Shown here one piece after another: positions 42,452-53,684 of a stretch of 64,000 nucleotides of DNA. The stretch lies in NCBI GenBank assembly GCA_032718865.1, contig JALUTQ010000041.1, forward strand, positions 124,001 through 188,000, given 5' to 3'. This DNA is from Tilletia caries. Taxonomy: Eukaryota; Basidiomycota; Exobasidiomycetes; Tilletiales; Tilletiaceae. The translations under genes were made by a program, and so were the position numbers. The notes beneath the pieces are model-generated. The model was given only the letters and a program-made list of their open reading frames with translations. It had not been told where the DNA came from and did not search any database. The number at the start of each line of letters is the position of its first letter. Positions within the stretch are counted from its first letter, which is position 1.

Positions 42452-43480
42452 ATGTCGCTCTCCTCCCACACACCGCAATCGCCAGTCTCCTACACCGAGT
42501 ACCGCACCCAGCTCGAGTCCCTCCTCCGCACACCGCCGACCACCCAATCCGCCTCCGTCTTCCAAACGACCCCCATCCGAACAACCCTAACAGCCGCCCG
42601 TCTCCTGCTCGCGTACGTCTACGGCCTGTCACATGACGAGCAGCTCGAGAGTACGCTGGTGAGCATCGACCAGCGCGCGGGGGCGTTACTAGAGGAACTG
42701 GACCCGGATGAAGATTCTGGGTTGGATGGGGGGGTGTTGGGGGGGAAGTATGAGGGCAGGGTGTGGGCTTGGATTGATGGCATCTACAGTAGTGATGATG
42801 ACAGCGACGAGGACGACGACGGCGGCAGCGGCAGCGAGGGCAAGCTCGACACGAACACGCAAGAGCTAAAAGCACTCGCCTCCCACTCCGCCCCTCTGCT
42901 CGACCTAATCACCCAAGGACGACACATCCGTCCCTCCCTGCACCCGTTCAACCTCTACCGCTTCATCTTCCACTCCCTGCCCCTCCAAACAACAACCGCC
43001 CTCCTCCGGCTACTCCGCAGCACGCACCTCCCGCAAACGCGCAAACTCCTCTCTTTCGGAGCAACGACGTTCGCCTGCCCACAATGGTGTCTCCTCACCG
43101 CCCTCCACAGGGGAGAACAACGCGCCGAGCTCGAACGGCTCTGTGCCCACCTCCTCGAACGCGCACATGCAGACTCCACCCCGATCCGCGCCCGTTTCCG
43201 ACTCGTATCCCAAGCACTCGCACTGGCTCCACCAACACAGCTGCGCGCCCTCGTGCCGCAGTGGGCGCTCGTCTCGCGCGAGGTGGAGGAGGCGCTACAG
43301 GGCGCGGACCCGTATGCAGATGTGGCTGCTGCTGCGGCGGCTGCTGGTGGGTTTGGGGCTGGGCTCGGGTTGGGGACGTTGCCGTCGATTGATATTCGGG
43401 ATCTCAGTGCGGGGATGCGCTCGTGGTCTGCCTCGGTCGGCAGCTCCGTCGGGCGGATGGTATCTGGGGTCTGGCGGTGA
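42452..43480 (+). CDS. Hypothetical protein, 342 aa, single exon
   Basis: ATG 42452 to TGA 43480, no intron needed. The N-terminal half (YTEYRTQLESLLRTPP) and the middle (residues about 155-290, LHPFNLYRFIFHSLPLQTTT, then repeated Leu/Ala-rich helices) look alpha-helical. An acidic low-complexity loop (SSDDDSDEDDDGG) lies near 110-125. The C-terminal part has an alanine run and a Gly-rich segment ending in SVGRMVSGVWR. No signal peptide or membrane helix is evident. I do not recognise the family. It shares a 139-bp divergent promoter with the CoA diphosphatase and converges on TRM61. Confidence 0.6.
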   Translation: MSLSSHTPQSPVSYTEYRTQLESLLRTPPTTQSASVFQTTPIRTTLTAARLLLAYVYGLSHDEQLESTLVSIDQRAGALLEELDPDEDSGLDGGVLGGKYEGRVWAWIDGIYSSDDDSDEDDDGGSGSEGKLDTNTQELKALASHSAPLLDLITQGRHIRPSLHPFNLYRFIFHSLPLQTTTALLRLLRSTHLPQTRKLLSFGATTFACPQWCLLTALHRGEQRAELERLCAHLLERAHADSTPIRARFRLVSQALALAPPTQLRALVPQWALVSREVEEALQGADPYADVAAAAAAAGGFGAGLGLGTLPSIDIRDLSAGMRSWSASVGSSVGRMVSGVWR

Positions 43481-43582
43481 GGGCGGGCCCGCAATCGATC
43501 AGTCTCAATAATCAATCCAGAAGGGATGCGGATGGGCTACAAGGTATTACGCTGATTGAATTGCGAAGGGAGGATAGCATTC

Positions 43583-45422
43583 CTACTGCCCCGCTATTGT
43601 CGGCGCCGGCGTCGGCTCAGCCTTATGTCCATTCTCCACCGTCTTCTCAGCTACTTGCGCAGACGATACAGCCTCGCGAGCCGAGACGACGTCTGTGCCA
43701 GGGACGCGCGCCAGCATGGTGCCGAACGTCAGATAACTTGTATGCCCGCGCATCTGCAGAAGGGAAAAGGTAGTACAGTCAGCGCTTCTGTGAGAAGGAG
43801 AGCCCGGGGATGGGAACTATGCTCACCTCAGCTACGACCCGGCCGTACACCTCGGCTTCCTCGTACAGTCGCGGCATGGGCGCTGCAGGTTTGATCGCAG
43901 GGACAGCCCGCGGAGTCGGAGCTTCTCCCCCCTCTCCTTCCTCCTCCTCCTCATTCGCGGCTGGCAGTTGATTCATCTGAACATCATCATCATCATCATC
44001 CTCCTCCAGCTCCGCTTCCTCCCCCTCCCCCTCCTTCCTCCCCTCCCCATTCTGAGCAGGAGCAGACCCACCACCCTCATTCTCCTCCCCCGCCGCCGCC
44101 GCCGCTACCCTGCGTTCGCGCTCCACCTTCGCCTTCTCGACCTGGTACGCCCTGCGGATCTCCTTGCGCTCTTCGACGTCCAGGATGCGCTCGATGACGG
44201 TGGTGACGTCGCGTGGGCGTTCGAGGCCCCAGCGCGTTTTGGGAGCAGCTGCTGCTGCTGTTGTTGTTGTGTCGTCCCGTTTCCGCTTGCCGAGTTTGTT
44301 GTTGCCTTTCCGCTTTGACTTCGGCTTGTCGTCGTCGTTGTCATCACTGCCGTCCATACCATTGACCTCTCCATTCCCTTCCCCCTCCGACGCGTCCTCG
44401 TCCTCGTTTCCCCTGGGCGTCTGCTGCTGCTCAGCGCGCTTGGCAAGCGGCGTGCTCTCAATCTCCCGCATAAGGACCTCCCACGTCTGCACATCCGCAA
44501 ACCCCTGCGCATTAAGAGCAGCGACGGTCTTGAGGACCTGTTCGATGCAGGGGGAGAAGCAGCATATTCTAGTCGTGTGTGAGCGGTCGAGGTGTTGTGC
44601 GACGAGGGGCACGGCTTCCCAGGGCGCGGGCAGGTCGAGGAAGACGGCGTCGACGATCGGGTACGCGGCTTGCTTTGCTGCTCCTCCTCCTCCGTTGGAA
44701 GGAGGCTTTGAGGGAAGCGGGTGTGAGAGGAGGAAGCCGTCTCTGCAGACGTTGCGGTGTGTCATGCGTACGACTTCGGACAGACCATGTGCGGCGAACT
44801 CGATCTTGGCTTTGGCGTATCGCTGAGCGTGGAACTCGAAGGAGAATACTTTGCCATCGGTGCGGACGTCATCCTTCGTGTCGTCGACGGTGGAGAGAGC
44901 GCGCGTGCGTGCGGCGGCCTGCTGTTCGCGCGGGTCGTTCCTGCCAACAGACTCGGAGCCTGTGCCCTGGAAGCGGTTGGTCTGGTGTGCCCTGCCGACA
45001 GTACGAGCGAGGGAGTGCGTGAAGGAGCCAGACCCAGTGCCAGCCTCGATGATGCGAGACCCGGGAGTGAGCCTGAGCTGCTGAGTGATGAACGCGATAT
45101 CAGCCTGGTACAGGATCTGCGTGCGATGGGGCAACGACAGCGTCCACAGCTCCGGTGTCGGGCGGAGGACGTAAACAAAGCCACGGCCGTTGGAGGAGTT
45201 TACGCGGGAGCCGAAGGGCTTGTCGAGGAATGCGGTGGAGTGCGGGAAGGCGCCGAAGGAGTTCACGTGGACTGCGCCGGGCTGGACGATGACGGGGAGC
45301 GGGTTGCGGTTGTGGGAGAGGTAGACGAGGACCAGGTCGCCGGCCTCGATGAAGTGCGACACTGACTTCGACAGCTGGATCGCTGGTGCTGTCGCTGTCG
45401 CTGTTGATGTCGCCGCTGCCAT
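43583..45422 (-). CDS. TRM61: tRNA (adenine-58-N1)-methyltransferase catalytic subunit (588 aa)
   Basis: Exon 1 (45422-43827) and exon 2 (43753-43583) are separated by a 73-nt intron. The SAM-binding motif [13 protein letters not shown] starts at about residue 126, and the catalytic motif DLPAPW follows the VDAVF strand. Exon 2 begins [14 protein letters not shown], the conserved C-terminal signature of the Gcd14/Trm61 family. The enzyme works with Trm6 in the nucleus to methylate A58 of tRNAs including initiator tRNA-Met. It is much longer than the usual about 380 residues because of insertions: a linker after the SAM motif, and a long acidic, Lys-rich and Ala-rich region (about 345-525). 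Without splicing the frame would end in an unrelated tail, so the intron is well supported. RPS24 is divergent, 312 bp away. Confidence 0.93.
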
Positions 45423-45734
45423 GTTCTGTGCTCTCGCTGCGATCGCTCCCTGCGTCAGTCCCAGCTCCCAGCTGCCCAGCTACGAGTGATGGTGGTGAGT
45501 TGTGGACTGCTGGAATGTCGTTGTTGCTATGCGGCGGTGCATTCCACTCGAGAGGAGGAATTCAATCACGTGACGGCAGTGAGAAAATTTTTCACTCGCA
45601 TTGCCTGCTCACTCACTCACTCACTCGCTCTGGAAGGCACCGCTGCTCGTCGTCAAGATCCACCCATCCGCCATCAAGATCAAGGTCAAGCTCAAGCTCA
45701 AGCTCAGCATACACCCAGCACACACTCGCCCAGC

Positions 45735-46383
45735 ATGGATGCCTCTTCCCCCGTCACTCTGCGCACCCGGAAATTCATCACCAACCGCCTCCTCCAGCGC
45801 AGGCAGTTTGTCCTCGACGTCATCCACCCCGCACGCTCCAACGTCGCCAAGGACGAGCTCCGCGAGAAGCTCGCCGCCATGTACAAGGCAAACAAGGACG
45901 AGGTCGTCGTCTTTGGCATGCGCACTGCCTTCGGTGGCGGGCGGTCCACCGGCTTTGCCCTCATCTACGACAACAAGGAGGCCATGAAGTTCGAGCCCCG
46001 CTACCGTCTCGTACGCGTGAGTATTCTTTCTCTCTTTCTTTGTTGGGTGGGCAGGGCAGTCGGGCACTCTCTCTCTCTGTCCAGGCGGCGGGCAGGCGGA
46101 GGGCGGGGAGGGATATGTTGGGCACTTGGCACGGGGGAGCATCCCGCACAGTGGCACCGCAGGCGGAAGGGCAGGGGCGGGGTAACAGACCCATCACAGT
46201 GAGAATTGCCAACCCACTGACATCCCACCTCACTCTCTCTCTCTCTCTCCACACGATCCCACACAGGTCGGACAAGCAGCCAAGATCGAGAAGCCCTCCC
46301 GCAAGCTGCGCAAGGAGCGCAAGAACCGAGCCCTCAAGGTCCGCGGTACCAAGAAGACCAAGGCCAGCGAGAAGAAGAAGTAA
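45735..46383 (+). CDS. RPS24: 40S ribosomal protein S24 (eS24), 132 aa
   Basis: Exon 1 45735-46016 and exon 2 46267-46383, intron 250 nt with GTGAGT and CACAG ends. The protein has the family hallmarks [20 protein letters not shown], the [20 protein letters not shown] loop and a Lys/Arg-rich tail ending in ASEKKK. It is a component of the small ribosomal subunit needed for pre-rRNA processing. Length matches the family (about 130-135). The intron is long for this window and carries no recognisable snoRNA boxes. Confidence 0.96.
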
Positions 46384-47490
46384 ACACCTTCTACATCTCA
46401 ATCGTTTTGTTGCTTTAGTCGGGCCAGGGGGGAGTGTTGGAGCAGGAATTATCGCAGCCAACGGCGACGGCAGTTGCGCGACATTTGGATGGGGGGAGGA
46501 GCAGGGGATTTGGAGATCGGGATACAACCGGAATGGTCGGGAGCGGCGACCTCCGTGTACACATCGGCAAGGGAACCTCTGTCGGGGAGAATGGTTTCCC
46601 TTTTTGGTACCATATGCAAGACCTGGGCCGGCGCGCATTCGACGACACAAACGCTCTCGTCATCTTCAACAACTCCAGCCGCCCGGTCAACCTTTCTCTT
46701 TCCCCCCTCCTCCCTTCTTCCCTTATGCCCAATACCTTCTCTCTCTCTCTCTACCTCGCACCCACACACGCACAACACAGACACACATACGCATTCCACA
46801 TCTCATCAGGCGTGTGATCAGTTTCTGACTCCTGCGCTGCCCACCCTGCTTGCTCTACTCACTCTCTGTGAAGTGTGAATGCACAGGCACCACCACCATA
46901 TCGCGAGAGCGGGACTTGGTAAGGATTGAAGACGTGAGCGCTGACACTCGCCATGGAGACGCCATTGCAATGGACCATGAAGAGCGCCAAAGTTGCGGGA
47001 GCCCACCCTGGGATTCCTGCATGCTTCCAGACTCACTCCCTCAAGCTCGACTCCAACGGTACATTGGGAAAGATTACGGTTTTTGATGGTCACAGGCCCG
47101 AGGGCCAGAGAGGGAGAACAAGGAGAAGGAAGACAACGGAAAGGTCAAACGTAAACGGGGGAAAGTCGTGAAGAGGGGGAGCGAAGGAAACTCTAAGGGT
47201 GAAGTGTAGGTACCGAGCGACAGCGAAGAGCGAGCCTGCTCCCGATTAACATATCTGTAAGCCCATGTTTTCCGCTGATCCGGCGGGACGCACGAGAGGA
47301 GGGGGCCGGGGCAATGATAATCGCGAAAGCTGGCGGGAGTTCGAACGGAGGCGAGAGTGCGAGAGGAGAGGGGGAAGAAAACGGAGAAGGGAACGCCCAT
47401 TTATTCCGCGATGATAGGGAGGGGGATTTTACGAATCAGAGAGAGAGAGAGAGAGGGTGCGTTGCTGAGGGGAGGGAAGAGCTCCTGCGC
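46384..47490. other. Convergent intergenic region RPS24 / phosphate carrier
   Basis: Both neighbours end here, so it holds two 3' ends. It contains CT-rich microsatellite runs near 46741-46755 and a GA run at about 47438-47454. No gene is seen. Confidence 0.45.
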
Positions 47491-49311
47491 TTAAGCGGAA
47501 GAGATCTCCGTGCCGCCCGTTGCGCCGAGAGCCTTCTTGATCTCGCCCTGTTAGGAGGAAAGTAGCACGCGTGTCAGTGGCATGTCTTGTCCTGTCGAAG
47601 ACGTCAGCATTCCTACTCACGTAAATGGCGAACTGGCCAGCAGTGATGGATCTGCAAGGAAGCAAAGGGGCGGAGGAGCAGTCAGTGTCAGTCTCTCGAA
47701 CTGTTGCACAGCAAGAAGTCGTGTCAAGAGAGAGAGAGTAAACTCACCCGACCATGATGAGACGAGTTGAAAGACCGGTGAACAGACCGCGGACACCGAG
47801 CTCTCCGGACATCTTCACGAGACGCGAGGTGACGGTCTCCCCGGGCAGGGCCTTCTGCTTGTTGATCTTCGACAGACTGTGGCGGAAAAAAAAAGCGTTC
47901 AGGAATCCAGCATGGACACAAAATGGGGAAGAGGCAGACACGCGTCCGCTAATCAAGAAGAACTCACAGAGTGTCGGCGGGCTGCGAGATGGTGGCGGCG
48001 GCGAAACCGGCGATGAGACCGGAGCCGAGGTTGTAGACGGTGGCCTCACCGCCGGAGAGGTCGGCCTTCTTCTTGTTGGTGAACTTGAGCGCGTTTTCCT
48101 GTGTTGGAACGAGTATGGGAAAAGAGACGCGTGTCAGTTCAGTCACTCTCAGGGATCTGGATCCAGAACTGTGGAGAGAGAATACGTACGAGGACGACCT
48201 CCATGGTAGCGAACTGTAAAAAGGCGCAGACGAAGGGAGTGTCAGCACAGACTCCGTACCGGGAACAAAGGGAGGCGCCGTGCCCTTTCAACCAGAACTC
48301 ACCTTGCCCATGTTGTAAGGAATCTGCTTGAACAGAATAGGACCGAAGCCGGCGTAGAAACCACCGAGCCCTTCCTCCTTGGCAATACGGGCGAAGCCGC
48401 CGAGGAGACCGTTGGCAAAGGTGGGCTGGGACACGAGACGGATGCGCGTGGCTTCGAGGGGGCAGAGAGCCTAGAAGATAGAGAGAGAGCGAAAAAGCGA
48501 CGCGTCGTGCAACAAGAAAGAGTCAGAGAACCGCACACAAAGGGGGACGCGACGAGATCGGTGGGCGGAACTCACGATGTCGGCGAAGAACTCGCACATG
48601 GCGGAAGCGGTCAGGTAGACGGCCATGCGGTTCTCCTTTGCCTTCTCGTAGCCGACGTTGTCGACGATGGTCTTCTTCCAGAACTCGTAACCACCGAACT
48701 TGAGACCGCCCTGGAGGAAGTAACCTGGGAAACGCGTTGGGCAGATGGTAGGGATGAGGTTTCAGACTGTGTTTCCTCGCACGCGTCAGACGGGCGAAGG
48801 TTGTGAGGCGAGTACTCACCGGCAATGGTGGGGCCGAGACCGGTAAGGAGAGCACCGGGACCCTCAGCGGAGGCGACTTGCCGGAAGCCAGCGACCATAC
48901 CCTGTTGTGATGAGGTCGAGGCACGAAGCAAGAGACGTGAGCATGACCCTACGAGCGTGCGAGAAGCAGTGAATTCGCGGAACGTACCTTGTTGTAAACT
49001 TGGGGTTCCAGTTGGATACGGGTCTGGGCAGGAGGAAGGAGAGCGCGGCAGCGGTTAGCGGTGATCCTGAGCACGCCAAGTGGGAGAAGGTCGGTCTACG
49101 CTGCTCACCTTGACGACATCGACGGGGGTCATCAGGCCTGATCATCGCATACAGAAAGAGAGAGAGAGCGAGTGAGTGCCCCAGCGCTTGTGATATGTGC
49201 AAGAATGGACTCACCGTGGGTGACGGCACAGCAGATGGCGCCGGAGAGGGCGAACTTGCCGTACGTCGACAAGCTGACGGACTGGGAGGGGGAAGCGCCG
49301 GGGACAGCCAT
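47491..49311 (-). CDS. MIR1: Mitochondrial phosphate carrier (MIR1 type), 11 exons
   Basis: Reconstructed from [20 protein letters not shown] at 49311 to EISSA and a stop at 47491-47493. Splicing at GTGAGT/GTACGT-type donors gives a continuous carrier with the three repeated signatures: [35 protein letters not shown] and SQPADTLLSKINKQ (each with the P-x-D/E-x-x-R/K core). [17 protein letters not shown] is also typical. The carrier imports phosphate with protons through the inner mitochondrial membrane for ATP synthesis. Small exons include 36 nt ([12 protein letters not shown]) and 24 nt (FATMEVVL). A GA microsatellite lies in the 5' leader at about 49359-49376. The gene is downstream of and codirectional with malate dehydrogenase, 507 bp apart. 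Confidence 0.93.
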
Positions 49312-49817
49312 GGTGTAAGAAAAGTCTATGAGGAGGAGGGAAGGGGAGAGAGAGGAGTACAGAGAGAGAGAGAGAGAGACGGCGGTGCTGGTGGTCAACT
49401 TGATCGTGACGAGCGAGAGAAAGGCGAGGAGAAAGGTGAGAAACGAGAAGGTGCGAAGGACGAACGTGCGTTTTCCGAGTTGCGCACCAGTCTCCCATCG
49501 GGTGCTTCCGGAGAGCAAAATACCTCCTGCTCTCAAAATCAGAAGTGCATATGTTTTTGGGTCTTCGCCAGCATCACTTTTGCACCTTCCAAGTTCCAAG
49601 CCAGGCCTCTACCATCAGTTGAGTCTGACTGCCAGGAGTCAGGACATATCTCTGGCCTGAGGTCCACAGACAAGGATGTTCCAATTCCCGAGACGGGTAG
49701 ACCTAGACGGGAGGAATCTAGATTACTGCGCGAGCGCATTTGAAGGGTTCTAATGGCAAATCCTCCTCATCCACCGCGTCACGTACGGTCCTACCATGAG
49801 ACATAGGAGCGCCCCGT
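49312..49817. other. Spacer between malate dehydrogenase 3' end and carrier 5' end
   Basis: Holds the carrier leader (GA-rich) and presumably its promoter. No further feature seen. Confidence 0.4.
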
Positions 49818-51184
49818 TCAGAGCTTGGAGCCCTCAACAAAGGCGACACCCTTGCTGATGTTGCCAGACAAGTCCTTGACAGCCTCCTTGATCAGGCTCG
49901 ACTCGTAGTCGGACAGCTTGCCGAGCGGCAGGATCTTCTCCACACCGTCCTTGCCGAGCACGAGGGGGACGGAGAAGTACTTGACCTCGCCGCCGATGAC
50001 GGAGGACACCTCGGAGGCGCCGGTGGCGTCGGAGGTCAGGTCGACGTACGAGTACTCGGGGTACTGCCGCGATACAGAGGGAAGCTGTGTGTTTAGCGCG
50101 CGACGACTGGGGATTCAAGTGAAAGGGAAAGGAGAGGAGAGACTCACCTGGCTGGTCTTGCCTGCCGCAGCCTCGAGCACGGCAATGGCGAAGCGTGCAC
50201 CGGCGAAGGCCATCGAGAGCGTGGCCGAACCGGCACCGTCCTTGGCCTTGACGACCTCGTCACCACCGAACTGGATGCGGTCGGTCAGCTTGTCCAGCTT
50301 CTCGCCCTCGATCGACTGTGCCAGAGAGAGGGATGAGAAAGGAGAGACGAAGATAGAAGCACAGAGAGAAAGAGAGAGAGAAGTGGAAAGAGGCGTAAGC
50401 AATAGAAAGGGGTGAAGAACACGCGCCGTGTAGAACTCACGACAGAGGGAGAGCACTGGCTGATAAGAGGCACAATGGTCTTGCCGGAGTGGCCACCAAC
50501 GACGGGGATACGGAAGCTCAGGGACTCGGTGGGCTTGCCGGCGATCTCGGAGACGAAGGTCGATGCGCGCACAACGTCAAGGGTGGTAACACCGAAGAGA
50601 CTGAGAGTGATAGAGATTCGAATGACGCGTCAGCAGCAGAGCAAGGAAGGGGAGGGAAGAGAACAGACGCATGTCAACGCACCGCTTGGGGTCGTAGACG
50701 CCCTTCTGCTTCAGCACCTCAGCCACGACGGGGACCGTCGAGTTGACGGGGTTCGAGATGACCAAGATGAAAGCCTTAGGCGCATTAGCCGCAATACCGA
50801 GCGAGATGTCGCGAACAATACCGGCGTTGATGTTGAACAGGTCGTCACGGGTCATGCCGGGCTTGCGCGGCACACCGGCGGGGATCACCACGATGTCGGC
50901 GTTCTTGAGGGCCTTGGCGAGGCCGTCGTCCTTGGGCAGGTAGCCCTGCACGACCGAGGGGGTGTTGATGTGCGACAGGTCGGCAGCGACACCGGGGGCG
51001 TTGACGCTGGCGTATATGTGAAAGAGCAAGGTAAGATGAGCGTGCAGAGGGCGGCTAATGATGATTCCATGCGTACTCACACATCGTAGAGAGCGAGCTC
51101 GGTGATGAGGGTGCTCTGCTTGAGGAGCAGAGACAGGGGCTGGCCGATACCACCCGCGGCACCAATGACGACAGCCTTGACCAT
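49818..51184 (-). CDS. MDH: NAD malate dehydrogenase with C-terminal SKL (333 aa)
   Basis: Five exons (51081-51184, 50683-51006, 50441-50600, 50148-50315, 49818-50063) sum to 334 codons. The N-terminus [20 protein letters not shown] is the dinucleotide-binding Gly motif with no mitochondrial presequence. [20 protein letters not shown] is the substrate-binding loop with two arginines, [10 protein letters not shown] follows, and [13 protein letters not shown] holds the catalytic His. The protein ends EGSKL; SKL is the canonical PTS1, so a peroxisomal role in the glyoxylate cycle and NADH shuttling is likely. Sequence type is the mitochondrial-like (not cytosolic) class of MDH. A cytosolic pool or a second targeting form made from another start cannot be excluded. 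A relic copy lies upstream at 52676-53030. Confidence 0.94.
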
Positions 51185-51320
51185 GATGAGAGATGGAGAT
51201 TGGAGATGTGAGGGGAGGGAGGGGAACGAAGTGCGATGTATGTGTCTGGATGAGCAAACGAGGATCGTGGTGATGCGCTGACGGGTGAGAGTCTTCCCGA
51301 CACGCGAACGGGCACTCACA

Positions 51321-51400
51321 TCTCCGTCGCTAGCTCCGCCCCGCACCGAAGAAATTTGAAAAGATGCTGGGTTCAGATTTAGTCTGGTCACACCAGACCT
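51321..51400 (-). mobile_element. Terminal fragment of a DIRS-like element plus palindrome
   Basis: Bases 51321-51379 match 56511-56569, part of the direct-repeat region of the DIRS-like element. Next to it lies the near-palindrome GTCTGGTCACACCAGACC (51381-51398). It sits about 140 bp upstream of the malate dehydrogenase ATG. Confidence 0.6.
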
Positions 51401-51519
51401 TGTAACTCTCAAATGAGCTAAAGCACTACAGTCGCTCCAGTAAGTTTTGACACCCCCAGGAAAAAAAAAATTGGAGAACGCGCAACACAATTTTTTCTGG
51501 AAAATACGGCCCATAGGTT

Positions 51520-51785
51520 CCATATGTGTACGAGGTGGAGGGCAGAAGTCTTCGAATGAACACAACACCAAACACCATAATTCTCATACTCTCTCCGTTC
51601 ACCACAATACCAACCTCACACTTTCCAGTCACAACCACACATATGACAATAGTAGAAGTTGAAGCAATGGAGATGTTTGAGAGTAAGAAAAAAAAATTAC
51701 TCGGAAAATTGACCGTGGCGCTGCCTGACGACCTTGATTCCTGACCTGGGTGCGTACCTTACCAGAGTGTTCCCCTAACTTTTTC
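51520..51785 (+). mobile_element. Short non-autonomous relative of the Tc1-like element
   Basis: Its left part (CGAGGTGGAGGGCAGAAGTC, 51530-51549) and right part (GTGTTCCCCTAAC, about 51767-51779) match the two ends of the transposase copy at 53685-54855 in inverted orientation. The transposase interior is missing. A deletion derivative is the simplest reading. Confidence 0.5.
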
Positions 51786-52565
51786 GCCTTGTTGAATAAC
51801 AGGTCGCTGGGGGCTGGGAGTGGGATTTAAATACAGACTTAGTCAACAAAGTTAAGTAGCAGCAACTTACGCCTTGGAACCATAGTGACCTGGCTGTCGG
51901 CTGAAGCCCAGAGGCCAGGGTGTCCCTCAGACTCGATGTGGACCTCAGACCCTTATGACCTGGTAGAGATGTGCGAAGACGTGACTGGGGGGGCGTCCTC
52001 TCCCCCTCCCCTTTTCGCGAATCTTTTTGTATCAGAAAGGTCACCAAATCTCAGCCCAGCACGGCTACGCAGAAGCTCAAGGTAGCTTCGCTACCCTTCG
52101 TCTGCTTCGCCATGCGGCTGCGACTTGCGATCGTAGCTACGAGCATCTATATCATTGTCCATGTAACATTTTTGAATGTTGATCAAACTTGCGTGAAAAA
52201 GGGATTGAGGAACTTCACACACGTAATCATCCCGCACGGCTGTATCTACCAAGGAAGCAGAAAGCAAAGAATGATATGTCATATGATGGCTTCGCGCAGA
52301 GAGAGACAATTGACAAACAAGACGGAGAATAGCTGCGAGCGCAATGAAGATAAGATTAAAAAGACTGAGGAGAAAAAAAGCGTGAGGCTAATGCAGAAGG
52401 AGAGGTCAGGGGGATAGGAAACATAAGCGGCCGGGGAAGCAGACGGAAGGGACGTAGAAGACGGGTGAAGGCTGAGACCGGAGACGAATGGGCAAAGGAA
52501 TGCCAACAGAGCTTGATGCGAAGGTAAGGGAATATAGAAGAGGCAAGAGCACAGCAGAAAGAAAG
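51786..52565. other. Region with no gene seen
   Basis: AT-richer and purine-rich; open frames are short and show no family signature. Confidence 0.35.
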
Positions 52566-52571
52566 TCAGAT

Positions 52572-52613
52572 CAGGTCAGGTCAGGTCAGGTCAGCCGTCA
52601 GGTCAGGTCCAGT
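52572..52613 (+). repeat. GTCAG tandem repeat
   Basis: About seven units of GTCAG, interrupted once by CC. Confidence 0.8.
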
Positions 52614-52675
52614 GTTGAACATACTATTGGAGTATGGAACCCTGGGCGACTTGAGAGAGGAGAAGCACAATGGTG

Positions 52676-53095
52676 ACGCCGAAGGTGGCCACCGACGACG
52701 GACACATTGACCTCGGCGGGCTTGACGTTGGCAATGTCGAAGTGGAAGGTGGAGGCGCGTGTGATGTCAAAGGTGGTGACCCGTGACACAGAACAGACTG
52801 TACGAAGATATGCAGTGATGAGCACCATTTTTAACTCATGAAGCGTCAGAGCCGTTAGAAGAAGGAGAGGGGGTCGGGGAAAAACCCACCGCTTGGGGTC
52901 GTAAAGACTTGAAGACCTCGGCGACGATGGGCACGGTGGAGTTGACGGGGTTGGAGATGACGAGGTGGTGTGCTTTGGGAGCAACCTTGGCAGCGGCTTT
53001 GTCGAGGGAGAGAGCTGTCCGATGGGGCATGGTGAGTGGAAAGTCAGTCTACTCATCTTGACGACGTCGACCGGATTCATAAGAGCAGAGAGCTG
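52676..53095 (-). pseudogene. Chimeric relic of malate dehydrogenase and phosphate carrier
   Basis: Around 53055-53090 the minus strand reads LMNPVDVVK, equivalent to exon 2 of the phosphate carrier (LMTPVDVVK). From 53030 to 52895 it reads [20 protein letters not shown], equivalent to the middle of malate dehydrogenase. From about 52790 to 52680 it reads FDITRASTFHFDIANVKPAE and SVVGGH, the next malate dehydrogenase exon. Exon order within the malate dehydrogenase part is kept, but frames are broken. The carrier piece lies upstream of the dehydrogenase piece, the reverse of the intact locus. Confidence 0.7.
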
Positions 53096-53684
53096 AAAAA
53101 CGAATGGGTGAGTAAGGACCTAACCCGGAGCACCTGATGCAGATGCGCGTATAAACACGAGGCTCACCTTGGATGACAATTCGGGAGTGCTGACTGCTGG
53201 GCCGGACTCAGAATGGGAACAAAGCAGAGACTGGTATGGGTAAGTGGTATCAGCCATCAGGTTAAGCAAGAAAAAAAAGCAAAACAGCGGTGAGCATCAT
53301 TAACTTGAACCTTGGTGAGCAGAGAGCGGTTAAAAAGAAATCGAGGGGGATTGTTCAATTCGCATGATGCTTGTCGGGCTTCGATGGAAGCGTGAAGAAA
53401 GGCTGGCGGTGTTGGTTTTCGTCTGTCGAGTGTCGAAATGAACTGATTACGTATGCAAGATTTCTGCACTCTGTGCTTATGTAAGGAAAACCAAACTTTG
53501 GCTCAAGGACAGATCAGTCAATTCTGATGCTACAACCACGAAACCTGTGCCAGAAGTTGCAGGACTAGATTTGGTCAAGGGTCTACTGATTCAGAATGGT
53601 GTGTTGTGTTGGTAGTTGCGAAGAAAAGTCCCAAACTACGAGCCTGAATGGCAAAAAGCTTACTGCCGTAAGGCGGGAGCCGCC
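53096..53684. other. Spacer between relic and Tc1-like element
   Basis: A possible remnant of carrier exon 1 lies at about 53160-53205. Otherwise nothing is seen. Confidence 0.3.

Noticed and set aside
42282..42875. 197-codon minus-strand frame over the start of the hypothetical gene
   Set aside because: It is Cys/Arg/Pro-rich antisense sequence overlapping the real gene and the first exon of the CoA diphosphatase in another frame.
43779..43826. Unspliced C-terminus of TRM61
   Set aside because: Reading through gives an unrelated tail, whereas splicing 43754-43826 yields the conserved [10 protein letters not shown] end.
46017..46266. Possible snoRNA in the RPS24 intron
   Set aside because: No C/D or H/ACA box pairs could be found; length is explained by CT- and GC-rich filler.
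47314..47565. Open frames around GA-rich runs near the phosphate carrier
   Set aside because: Purine-rich low complexity, overlapping known exons or untranslated sequence, with no start context.
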